From contig NZ_CAKRAH010000061.1 in NCBI RefSeq assembly GCF_934294775.1, positions 1 through 15,902 on the forward strand: DNA of 15,902 nt. Direction: 5' to 3'. Below the pieces are notes generated by a model. It was not told the origin of the DNA, searched no databases, and worked only from the letters and a program-made list of their open reading frames with translations. Below are positions 6,921 to 14,174 of this stretch, piece by piece. Source of the stretch: an uncultured Dorea sp. GTDB lineage: Bacteria; Bacillota; Clostridia; Lachnospirales; Lachnospiraceae. Made by a program: the position numbers and the translations under genes. Positions within the stretch are counted from its first letter, which is position 1. Each line of letters begins with the position of its first letter.

Positions 6921-7970
6921 CTATCTTCTCCAAATATATTTTCTGTCTTCACCTTTCAGATAAGCCAGCACTTCCTGTGACATCATCTCACCTGACCAGT
7001 TATCTACATCTGTGGTAAGACCGGCCATGTGTGGTGTACATACTACATTTCTCATCTTTAATAATGGGTGATTTGCCGGTACTGGTTCCTGCCAATATAC
7101 ATCAATTGCTGCTCCGGCAATCGTTCCATTCTGAAGCGCCTCTACAAAATCTTTCTGATCGATAACTGCAGCTCTTGCAGTATTGATTAAGATTGCAGTT
7201 GGTTTCATCTTAGAGAACCAGTCTTTATTAACCATTCCCTTTGTAGAATCAAGTACCGGGAGATGAATACTTACCATATCACTTTCACTGAGCATCGTAT
7301 CAAGATCAACTGCTCTTGCTCCATCTGCCTCAATCTTCTCAGCAGGCATGTATGGATCGTATGCCAGAATTTCCATTCCAAATGCTTTGGCACGCACTGC
7401 AACTTCTCTTCCGATTGCACCGTATCCTGCGATACCTAATTTCTTACCATATAATTCAAATCCAATTCCATAATCCGTAAATGGATGTTTCTCATCTAAT
7501 GGTCCGAATGTTACATTCTTTACGTCCGGAACATTGTAAATATCTTCTACCGGATCACCAGTATGCTCTCCTTTTGAAAGACCTGTACAGCTTAAAGTAA
7601 GCTTTCTTGCAACTGCAATCATCAGACCGATATTGAATTCTGCAACTGCTACTCTGTTTCTTCCTGGTGTGTAAGATAACTGAAGTCCGGCTGCTTTGAT
7701 TGCTTCATTATCAACGGTAACCGGTGTTCCTTTTGCAACACCAATGAATTTCATTCCTGACTCTACCCATGTATTGATTGTGTCAGCTTTAGCGTTCTCA
7801 TCACCAAGAACAACGATTTCATAACCTTTACATTCCTCACGGACCATTTCCTCTGTAACATTTCCCTTACCGTGCTTTAACTCTCCGGCAATTGTAATAT
7901 CACAATATTCTTCGATCTCCTGTCTTCTCTTTTCAGGAAGTTGTGTACATAATACAAGTTTCTTTTTCAT
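6921..7970 (-). CDS. D-2-hydroxyacid dehydrogenase (phosphoglycerate dehydrogenase-like)
   Basis: NAD-dependent interconversion of a 2-oxo acid and a D-2-hydroxy acid. 349 residues. Seen: the Rossmann motif GYGAIG at 182-187 with D205 at the end of strand 2 (YDPYMP), indicating NAD, and the catalytic triad R266 (NTARA), E295 (WQEP) and H314 (TPHMAG). About 30 extra residues (about 133-168) sit between the substrate domain and the Rossmann fold, absent from the shortest family members. There is no C-terminal ACT or ASB domain, so a housekeeping serine-biosynthetic role is unlikely. AAGGAG lies 10 bases before the ATG. It is fourth in the aldolase operon, 41 bases after the flavin reductase. 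Its substrate in this pathway is unknown; reduction of a pyruvate-like product to recycle NAD is one possibility. Confidence 0.9.
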   Translation of the reverse strand: MKKKLVLCTQLPEKRRQEIEEYCDITIAGELKHGKGNVTEEMVREECKGYEIVVLGDENAKADTINTWVESGMKFIGVAKGTPVTVDNEAIKAAGLQLSYTPGRNRVAVAEFNIGLMIAVARKLTLSCTGLSKGEHTGDPVEDIYNVPDVKNVTFGPLDEKHPFTDYGIGFELYGKKLGIAGYGAIGREVAVRAKAFGMEILAYDPYMPAEKIEADGARAVDLDTMLSESDMVSIHLPVLDSTKGMVNKDWFSKMKPTAILINTARAAVIDQKDFVEALQNGTIAGAAIDVYWQEPVPANHPLLKMRNVVCTPHMAGLTTDVDNWSGEMMSQEVLAYLKGEDRKYIWRR

Positions 7971-8011
7971 GATCTTCTATCTCCTTTATTCCTTAATGTA
8001 TTCCCGGAATC

Positions 8012-9988
8012 TTATACAAGTAATGCAGAATAGTATCCTGTATTCATGGCATCATAAATCTTTCCAACCTTCTTACAATCACCAATCACATAATACTCAT
8101 CTACCAGATCTGTAAGTTCATCTACCTTATCATACGGTGACCTGAATCCCAGCGCACAGACAACAGTGTCTGCCTCTATGATGATATCTTCCCCGTCTTT
8201 TTCACAAAGGACACCTGTCGGAATGATCTCTTTTACTTTCGTATTCACCAGACATGTTGCTGATTTATCAACTTCCGGCATTAATCCTCCTCGGTAGAAT
8301 GAATTTACTTCTTCTGCAATCACAGGTTTCATCTCTATGATTACGCATTCTTTTCCTTCATGATGGAATCCGATGGATGCTTCTGCTCCTACCAGTCCGC
8401 CACCCATGATTACAATTTTTTGTCCTAATTTTTCCGGATGTAATTCTGCATCAATTGCCATTACAACTTTATCAGAATCCAGACCTTTGATTGGCGGTCT
8501 GAGTTCGTTCGAACCGATTGCAACGAATAGTGCATCTGGCGCAAATTCTTTTACATATTCCGGAGTTGCTTCGGTATTCAGGAATATATTTACACCTGCT
8601 TTTTTGCATCTCTGTTCCAGCACACAGATTAATTTTCTGATATCTTCTTTAAAATATGCTGCTCCTGCCGGGTGCAGATTGCCGCCTAATTTGTCACTCT
8701 TTTCTACAAGCGTAACGTTATGTCCTCTGTTAGCTGCCGTAATTGCAGCTTCCATACCTGCCGGTCCGCCACCTACTACAAGAACTTTCTTTTTTGTTTT
8801 TGGTAATGGCCTTGGACATTTTGCTGCGAGCTGTTCTCCCATTGTCGGGTTAACCGCACATTTTACCATCTCCAGTTCACCGGTAGCTCCAAAACACTCA
8901 TAGCATCTCAGACACGGCGTAATGTCCTCTGCACATCCCTCATAAGCTTTCTTTGGAAGATACGGATCTGCAAGACTTGCTCTTCCAAGCTCAACTGCAT
9001 CTGCCTGACCTGTTGCGATAATTTCTTCCATCTGCGCCGGATCATTCAGTGAGCCTACACAGGCAACAGGTGTCTTGACATGTTTTTTTATTTCTGCTGC
9101 CAGATATACATTTACCCCTCTTGGATAGAATGCCGATGGATGCGTTCTGCAGAACATATCTGGATCCTCATGGTTACCACAGGATACATTGATAAGGTCT
9201 ACTTTATCATCAATCATCTCTGCAACTTTGATACAATCCTCCAGATTAAGCCCCTTATCTGTCATATCATCTCCGGATATTCTGGCCTCTATCGGGAACT
9301 GCGGTCCTACCGCTTTTCTTACTGCATCCAGTGCTAACAGGAAGAATCTTGCCCTGTTTTCCAGGGAGCCTCCGAATTCATCCGTTCTTTTATTCCATAC
9401 CGGTGAAAGGAACTGGGAGAATAACCATCCATGCGCTGCATGAACCTGAACCATGTCAAATCCTGTCTCTTTACAAAGCTTTGCTGCTTTTCCATAAGAT
9501 TCTATAATCTCATAGACCAGTTCATTTGGCATCTCTTTTACATCTCCGGCAGGCATATGCATATCACTTGGTCCATATGCAACATTGCAGGTGTCCACAT
9601 CCCCGCCGACACTTGCAAGTCCACCATACATCCCTCCATGAGATAACTGGATATTAGCATAGGCTCCCGCATTATGAATTGCTCTTGCGGCTTCCGTCAT
9701 TCCCTGTCTTACACCAAACGCATCCAACTGAAGCTGTTTATTATGAGACTTTCCTGTTGCAGAATGTACAATTGCTTCTCCATATGTAACAACTCCTGCT
9801 CCGCCTTTGGCTTTTTCCTCCAGGTAAGCAATCATCTCCGGAGTAAAGTGACCATTCAGATCAATCATGCTCGGACTTGTCGGAGCGCAGATGATGCGGT
9901 TTTTCATCTTAATATTTCCGATACGAAGTTGTGAGAACAGATGCGGATAACATTTTCCGTGACCACCACACACTTTCTTTTCCATCAT
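8012..9988 (-). CDS. OYE-family NADH:flavin / FeS oxidoreductase (2,4-dienoyl-CoA reductase-like)
   Basis: A 658-residue three-part flavoenzyme. Residues about 15-350 are an Old Yellow Enzyme FMN barrel (with RTDEFGGSLENRARF at 201-215). Cysteines 359, 362, 365 and 377 (CLRCYEC ... KCAVNP) form the [4Fe-4S] site. From residue 401 an FAD/NAD(P)H module begins with GGGPAG (406-411), and a second dinucleotide motif (MGGGLVGAE) follows near 530. The family reduces activated C=C bonds or acts on related substrates (dienoyl-CoA reductase, enoate reductase, BaiCD/BaiH bile-acid enzymes, trimethylamine dehydrogenase). Position 188 is Trp where well-known members have the catalytic Tyr (HAAHGW against HGAHGY). 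Two adjacent ATGs are possible; GAGGA is 6 bases before the first. It begins 11 bases after the iron alcohol dehydrogenase stop, so the two are co-transcribed. Substrate unknown. Confidence 0.92.
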   Translation of the reverse strand: MMEKKVCGGHGKCYPHLFSQLRIGNIKMKNRIICAPTSPSMIDLNGHFTPEMIAYLEEKAKGGAGVVTYGEAIVHSATGKSHNKQLQLDAFGVRQGMTEAARAIHNAGAYANIQLSHGGMYGGLASVGGDVDTCNVAYGPSDMHMPAGDVKEMPNELVYEIIESYGKAAKLCKETGFDMVQVHAAHGWLFSQFLSPVWNKRTDEFGGSLENRARFFLLALDAVRKAVGPQFPIEARISGDDMTDKGLNLEDCIKVAEMIDDKVDLINVSCGNHEDPDMFCRTHPSAFYPRGVNVYLAAEIKKHVKTPVACVGSLNDPAQMEEIIATGQADAVELGRASLADPYLPKKAYEGCAEDITPCLRCYECFGATGELEMVKCAVNPTMGEQLAAKCPRPLPKTKKKVLVVGGGPAGMEAAITAANRGHNVTLVEKSDKLGGNLHPAGAAYFKEDIRKLICVLEQRCKKAGVNIFLNTEATPEYVKEFAPDALFVAIGSNELRPPIKGLDSDKVVMAIDAELHPEKLGQKIVIMGGGLVGAEASIGFHHEGKECVIIEMKPVIAEEVNSFYRGGLMPEVDKSATCLVNTKVKEIIPTGVLCEKDGEDIIIEADTVVCALGFRSPYDKVDELTDLVDEYYVIGDCKKVGKIYDAMNTGYYSALLV

Positions 9989-9999
9989 AACATTTCCTC

Positions 10000-11145
10000 T
10001 TATAATGCTTTGTTTAAAATTCCGATAACATCTTCTTTTGTTACACCCTGTTTTGGATTGAATCCAAGTACAGGCTCTTTTAATACATCCTCTGCAATCA
10101 TTTCAAAATCTTTTTCTTCTACTCCAAGTTCTGACAACGTCTTGATTCCAACGGTTTTTGTCATCTTAAGTAATTCTTTGGATAACAGATATTTGTCTTT
10201 TTCAAGATCTCCGCTTACCGGAAGATCAATTGCTTTTGCAAGATCTACCATCTTTTCCGGACAGCTGTCTGCATTGTATTCCATAACATAAGGAAGAACT
10301 GTTGCATTTGCCACACCATGTGCAAGATGGAAATGTGCACTCAATGTATGTGCAATTCCATGTACCAGTCCAAGATTTGCATTAGAGAATCCAAATCCTG
10401 CGATCAGACATCCAAGCATCATTTTTTCTCTTGCTTCCATATCAGATCCATCCGCTACTGCTTTTGGAAGATATTCATGGAAGATCTGCAATGCTTTAAT
10501 AGAATGGTATTCTGTCAATGCTGTTGACATATTAGAAATATAGCTTTCCACTGCATGTGTGATCGCATCCATTCCTGTTGCTGCTGTAACACCGGCTGGC
10601 ATAGTCTTTGTAAATTCAGGATCTGCAATTACTTTGTCTGCTACAATCTTATTATCGATGATTACATATTTGCATACTGCCTTTGTATCTGTTAATGCTA
10701 CAACATTGGTGATCTCACTGGATGTTCCTGCAGTTGTTGGGATTGCAATCAATGGCAATACTGGTTCTTTTACTAAGCCGATTCCGCCGTACTGTCCAAT
10801 CGGACCTGGGTTTGTCATCAGGATATTGACTGCTTTTGTAAGGTCAATACTGCTTCCACCACCTACTGCAACGAACACATCAATATTTTCTCTCTGTGCA
10901 ATCTCTGCTGCTTCTTCTACAACTTCATTTGTAGGATTTGGAATTACTCCGTCAAATACGGTAACCTTTACACCTGCTTTTTCTACTTCTGCCAGTACTT
11001 TCTCAGCAATACCTGCCATCTTTACACCGGCATCGTATACAACCATTACATTTTTTGCTTTAAATTCTTTCAAGATTCTTGGCAGTTCTTTTGCTGCATC
11101 CTTTCCAAATGTAACATCACTGCTTACAAAAAATTCACTTGCCAT
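10000..11145 (-). CDS. Iron-containing alcohol dehydrogenase (lactaldehyde reductase-like)
   Basis: A group III metal-dependent alcohol dehydrogenase of 381 residues. Seen: GGGSSID at 95-101 for NAD phosphate binding, and metal ligands D193 and H197 (GMDAITHAVE), H262 (LVHGIAH) and H276 (LAHGVAN). The family includes FucO (lactaldehyde to 1,2-propanediol), 1,3-propanediol and butanol dehydrogenases. As second gene after a FucA-like aldolase, its likely job is to reduce the aldehyde from aldol cleavage (lactaldehyde, glycolaldehyde or similar) to an alcohol, regenerating NAD+. The start has GGAGGAAG 7 bases upstream. The 88-base gap to the aldolase contains no hairpin or convincing promoter, so read-through is assumed. 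Confidence 0.93.
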   Translation of the reverse strand: MASEFFVSSDVTFGKDAAKELPRILKEFKAKNVMVVYDAGVKMAGIAEKVLAEVEKAGVKVTVFDGVIPNPTNEVVEEAAEIAQRENIDVFVAVGGGSSIDLTKAVNILMTNPGPIGQYGGIGLVKEPVLPLIAIPTTAGTSSEITNVVALTDTKAVCKYVIIDNKIVADKVIADPEFTKTMPAGVTAATGMDAITHAVESYISNMSTALTEYHSIKALQIFHEYLPKAVADGSDMEAREKMMLGCLIAGFGFSNANLGLVHGIAHTLSAHFHLAHGVANATVLPYVMEYNADSCPEKMVDLAKAIDLPVSGDLEKDKYLLSKELLKMTKTVGIKTLSELGVEEKDFEMIAEDVLKEPVLGFNPKQGVTKEDVIGILNKAL

Positions 11146-11233
11146 TTTTTCGCTTCCTCCCTGTCTGCTATGTTTCTCTTTTTGCGTTTTCTTCTATAAT
11201 TATTAATTAAGGACTGTTACTTCGTAATATTTC

Positions 11234-11878
11234 TTATACTGCCTGGTCTGCTGCAATCAGTTCTTTCATTTTCTTAACTGCTTCTTCCGGCATTGGTTCG
11301 TATGTTCCAAGAAGTTTTGCATATAATGTTGTAACTGCCATCTCTTCTGTGTACTCTGTTGCTGCCATGGCTGATTTCATATTCTTTCCGCAGCAGAACA
11401 TTCCGTGATTCTTGATCAGAACTGCTTTTCCGTCTTCTCCAAGTGCTTCTACAACCTTATCAGCAACTTCATCGCTTCCCGGCATTGTAAATGGAACGAC
11501 TCTGACTGGTGTAAATTCACACTGTGGAGGTGTGATTGGTCTTAACTCTTCTGCATCACCCATTGCAAGGATTGTTGCGTTCATTGCATGTGTATGTACG
11601 GTAGCTTTTACATCCGGTCTTGCTCTCATAACTGCTGTGTGCATTGGAACTTCTGATGAAGGTTTGTAATTTCCTTCCAGCCATTTACCATTCAGATCAA
11701 CAATTGCGATATCTTCCAATGTCATTCCTTTGTATGGGATTCCGCTTGGTGTGATAGCAACTACATCGTCTACATCATCACGCATTGCAATGTTTCCTGA
11801 TGTTCCTTTGATCAGCCCCTGTTCAACTGCCTCTAAGATTGCATCTAATACCTGTCTTCTAATGTTTTCATATTTCAT
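11234..11878 (-). CDS. Class II aldolase (L-fuculose-phosphate aldolase-like)
   Basis: A zinc-dependent class II aldolase/epimerase of the FucA/AraD fold. The 214 residues are close to FucA (about 215). Seen: the phosphate-binding GTSGN at 25-29 and TPSG at 43-46, likely catalytic E76 (SSEVPMH), and zinc ligands H95 and H97 (VHTHA) and H158 (KNHGM), at spacings equivalent to FucA E73/H92/H94/H155. Expected reaction: retro-aldol cleavage of a ketose-1-phosphate to dihydroxyacetone phosphate and an aldehyde. L-ribulose-5-phosphate 4-epimerase and 3-oxo-tetronate-phosphate decarboxylase share the fold and cannot be fully excluded, but the neighbouring FGGY kinase and FucO-like dehydrogenase favour an aldolase. 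GAGGAGGA lies 8 bases before the ATG. First gene of a five-gene operon, divergent from the regulator, with a strong promoter and an operator repeat. Confidence 0.92.
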   Translation of the reverse strand: MKYENIRRQVLDAILEAVEQGLIKGTSGNIAMRDDVDDVVAITPSGIPYKGMTLEDIAIVDLNGKWLEGNYKPSSEVPMHTAVMRARPDVKATVHTHAMNATILAMGDAEELRPITPPQCEFTPVRVVPFTMPGSDEVADKVVEALGEDGKAVLIKNHGMFCCGKNMKSAMAATEYTEEMAVTTLYAKLLGTYEPMPEEAVKKMKELIAADQAV

Positions 11879-11920
11879 AGTTTGTGTCCTCCTCTTAACT
11901 TTTCTTAACTTTCTGACCTC

Positions 11921-11949
11921 ATTTTAATCTTCTCTCCTGTTGTTATCAA
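11921..11949 (-). promoter_or_regulatory. Promoter of the aldolase operon
   Basis: On the minus strand, -35 TTGATA (11944-11949), 17-bp spacer, -10 TAAAAT (11921-11926). Each hexamer matches consensus at 5 of 6. It lies 8 bp from operator repeat 3. Confidence 0.75.
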
Positions 11950-11957
11950 ACGAGTTT

Positions 11958-11977
11958 TTTCCTCTTCAAAGCGGAAA
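11958..11977. promoter_or_regulatory. Operator repeat 3 (TTTCC-N10-GGAAA), aldolase/regulator
   Basis: Arms TTTCC (11958-11962) and GGAAA (11973-11977). It is 8 bp from the aldolase -35. On the other side its centre is 39.5 bp from the regulator -35, which is 21 bp (two helical turns) more than the 18.5 bp seen at the other promoters, so it could also serve autoregulation. It shares the 12-mer TCAAAGCGGAAA with repeat 4. Confidence 0.78.
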
Positions 11978-12006
11978 TTTTTCTTCGTTTTATATTTATC
12001 AATCCC

Positions 12007-12035
12007 TTGACATTCATTCTTTTTCTAAATATCAT
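12007..12035 (+). promoter_or_regulatory. Promoter of the PRD regulator gene
   Basis: -35 TTGACA (12007-12012, perfect), 17-bp spacer, -10 TATCAT (12030-12035). A strong sigma-70-type promoter, giving a leader of about 35 bases. Confidence 0.85.
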
Positions 12036-12053
12036 GAACTATATACTTTTGTT

Positions 12054-12073
12054 TTTCCTATAAGAGGAGGAAA
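12054..12073. promoter_or_regulatory. Possible fifth operator repeat over the regulator ribosome site
   Basis: TTTCC (12054-12058) and GGAAA (12069-12073), again exactly 10 bp apart. The second arm is part of the AGGAGG Shine-Dalgarno run, so the match may be accidental. If real, it would place a binding site in the leader of the regulator gene, a road-block position for autoregulation. Confidence 0.3.
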
Positions 12074-12075
12074 TT

Positions 12076-14031
12076 ATGAACGATTTATCATTATCACTAA
12101 GACAGCGGAAGCTGATCCACTATTTACAGCAGAAAAATGGGGTGTATACGACAGGTGAAGAACTTGCCGGTCATCTTCATGTCTCTGCAAGAACTATCAG
12201 AAACGATATTAATGAACTGAACCAATCATTGAGTGAAAGTGGGGTTCAGATTACTTCTAAAAGAAGTTCTGGATATCTTCTGGAAGCAGACGATGAACAA
12301 AATCTAAAAAAACTGAGTCAGTCCAGCAATTCATTCCTGTCCCGGGACGAAAGAGTACGGCACATTGCATTCCGGCTCTGCCTCTCTGATACCCCGATTA
12401 ATCTGTATGATCTTGAAGATGAGATGTACATCAGCCGCACAACACTGGAGCACGATCTTCACGGTCTCCGCCGGAAATATATCCTTCCTGACCCACATAT
12501 TACTTTTTACCGGCACAGGAATCATATCCAGTTTGAAAAAGACGAACGAAAACGCAGAATCATTCTGAACCGTCTTTTTTCAGAAAACTGGAATTATAAC
12601 GCACGTGGAAATGCTTTCTTTCAATATCAGTATATGGATGAACGCATTGTAAATCAGATTATGCATGAAGTGAATTTTTATATGGCCAAATATAATATTA
12701 TGATGGAAGATGTTAATATGGTTACATTAGATCTTGCAATTGCTATCATGTACTACCGCATTACATCTGGCCATGAACTTACAGATATCATCAGTTATGA
12801 CTACCGTGATGCCACAGCTGTCCATGCTGTAAATGAGCTTTTGGACTCTCTGGAAGAAAAACTGGATTGTCGTTTTTCTTCTATTGAACGTCAGGACATC
12901 CATCTGTTGGTTTCCTGCGGCCGGCTTATAGATGCCAGTCTGTTGAATTTTGCATCTGTATCAAACTTTTTTGATCCTGCCATCATACAATTAACAGACG
13001 ATTATATCCGTTACATCAATCAAAACTACCAGATTGACTTTTCAGAAGACGAAGATTTTTATATTACAATTCTTCAGTATTTCCGGTATTTATCACTGCC
13101 ACTTCATTATTTCAACCGTATAGATACGCATTTTGATGTGGCACGTACAAAATTTTTGATTGAGTTTGAGATTGCATTTGCCTTCCAGCCATTTGCTCTG
13201 GATTATTATGGATTCTATCTGGATTATACAGAGATTTTATATCTGGCTTTTTGTATCTCCGGTGCTATGGCACACATGAAACAGGCCTCCCCAAAACTAA
13301 GGACTGTTATCATGTGTCATCTGAACCTCCCATCTTCCTGGGAATTAAAGCACCAGATTTCCAGCCGGTTTGGTGATTACATTGACATTACAGCTTTACT
13401 TCCGGTATATGCAAAAGACTCTTATGATTTCAGCAAAGTAGATCTGGTTGTTACAACTGCTAATAAAGAAATTACGCAAAGCCCAAATTGTAAGACGCTG
13501 CTGATCTCACCTTTTTTGAATTATAAAGACCAGGAAAATCTGGAACGCCTGATCCAGCAGGAACAGCTTCAGCATCTCTATGCCCCAACATTGCCATCAC
13601 TGCACGATCTTCTCTCCGCTGCATTCTGGCACGAACGGGTTACAAACGATGATTACTTCTCTGTAATAGAACTTCTTGCTAACGACTTTATCCAGAACGG
13701 TTATGTAGATTCTGAATATCTGACAGAAGTCTTCCGCCGGGAGTCTATTTTTACCTTTGCGTTCCAACCAAGCGTTGTTCTTGTGTATTCAACGGTTCCA
13801 AGTACACGCACATGCCTGTCTATTGCTACTTATGAACACCGGATCAAGTGGAATACTTATAAAATCCGTACCGTAATTATGGCTGCCATCCGGCCAGAGG
13901 ACAAAACACTTATTTTCAGATTGATCAATGAATTATATTCGGATCAGATCAATCCGAATGACACACGTTTTCTGAAAACCAGGAAAGAATTCATTGATTT
14001 TTTTGATCATATAGAATGTCCTGAAAATTAA
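12076..14031 (+). CDS. PRD-domain transcriptional regulator (BglG/MtlR/Mga-like)
   Basis: A 651-residue multidomain regulator. An N-terminal winged helix-turn-helix is at about 8-52 (ARTIRNDINELN recognition helix), a second Mga-like HTH at about 88-135 (ISRTTLEHDL), two PRD-like domains at about 185-290 and 300-402, an EIIB-like domain at about 408-495 with Cys at 414, and an EIIA-like domain at about 510-650. The conserved PRD histidines seem mostly gone: H276 remains (DIHLL), but D219, Y335 and C393 occupy the other positions, and the EIIA-type phospho-His segment reads VVLVYS. AGGAGG lies 5 bases before the ATG. It is transcribed alone, divergently from the aldolase operon, from a strong promoter. 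Likely role: DNA-binding activator of the surrounding catabolic genes through the TTKCC-N10-GGMAA repeats (inference). A direct sugar or phosphosugar effector, or partly PTS-linked control, is possible. Confidence 0.85.
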   Translation: MNDLSLSLRQRKLIHYLQQKNGVYTTGEELAGHLHVSARTIRNDINELNQSLSESGVQITSKRSSGYLLEADDEQNLKKLSQSSNSFLSRDERVRHIAFRLCLSDTPINLYDLEDEMYISRTTLEHDLHGLRRKYILPDPHITFYRHRNHIQFEKDERKRRIILNRLFSENWNYNARGNAFFQYQYMDERIVNQIMHEVNFYMAKYNIMMEDVNMVTLDLAIAIMYYRITSGHELTDIISYDYRDATAVHAVNELLDSLEEKLDCRFSSIERQDIHLLVSCGRLIDASLLNFASVSNFFDPAIIQLTDDYIRYINQNYQIDFSEDEDFYITILQYFRYLSLPLHYFNRIDTHFDVARTKFLIEFEIAFAFQPFALDYYGFYLDYTEILYLAFCISGAMAHMKQASPKLRTVIMCHLNLPSSWELKHQISSRFGDYIDITALLPVYAKDSYDFSKVDLVVTTANKEITQSPNCKTLLISPFLNYKDQENLERLIQQEQLQHLYAPTLPSLHDLLSAAFWHERVTNDDYFSVIELLANDFIQNGYVDSEYLTEVFRRESIFTFAFQPSVVLVYSTVPSTRTCLSIATYEHRIKWNTYKIRTVIMAAIRPEDKTLIFRLINELYSDQINPNDTRFLKTRKEFIDFFDHIECPEN

Positions 14032-14109
14032 TTTATCTCAGATTTTTCCAGAGTGTGTTTAAAAAACTGCGTGGATTTTGACTGTCATCAAATCCTTATG
14101 TACAAAAAA

Positions 14110-14164
14110 AGCACCTGGTATCAGGAAACTCCGAGCGAAGTGAAAGCTCCTGATACCAAGTGCT
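14110..14164. terminator. Bidirectional terminator between regulator and MFS gene
   Basis: 17-base arms (14110-14126 and 14148-14164) pair at 16 of 17 positions around a 21-base loop. There is a T run after the stem on the plus strand (GATTTTTC) and an A run before it (7 A), which gives a U tract on the minus strand too. It therefore serves the regulator (plus) and the MFS gene (minus), whose stop codon lies 11 bases away. Confidence 0.85.
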
Positions 14165-14174
14165 GATTTTTCTG

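Noticed and set aside
6921..7970. Calling the hydroxyacid dehydrogenase SerA
   Set aside because: It lacks an ACT/ASB regulatory domain and is embedded in a catabolic operon; the catalytic triad is shared by the whole D-2-hydroxyacid dehydrogenase family.
8373..8903. 176-codon plus-strand open frame opposite the OYE-family reductase
   Set aside because: Antisense shadow of a conserved coding region (GGGPAG and neighbouring motifs read from the other strand); no start signal.
10559..11206. 215-codon plus-strand open frame opposite the iron alcohol dehydrogenase
   Set aside because: Shadow frame antisense to a strongly supported gene; no ribosome site, low-complexity Ser/Thr/Ala composition and no recognisable domain.
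11146..11233. Internal promoter between the aldolase and iron alcohol dehydrogenase genes
   Set aside because: The gap is A/T-rich (TTAATTAATAATTATAG on the minus strand) but no -35/-10 pair at proper spacing was found.
2586..11878. Assigning the locus to L-fucose or L-rhamnose catabolism
   Set aside because: No fucose or rhamnose isomerase, mutarotase or permease is present, and a zinc polyol dehydrogenase is. FGGY and class II aldolase subfamilies cannot be distinguished by eye, so gene symbols such as fucK, fucA and fucO were withheld.
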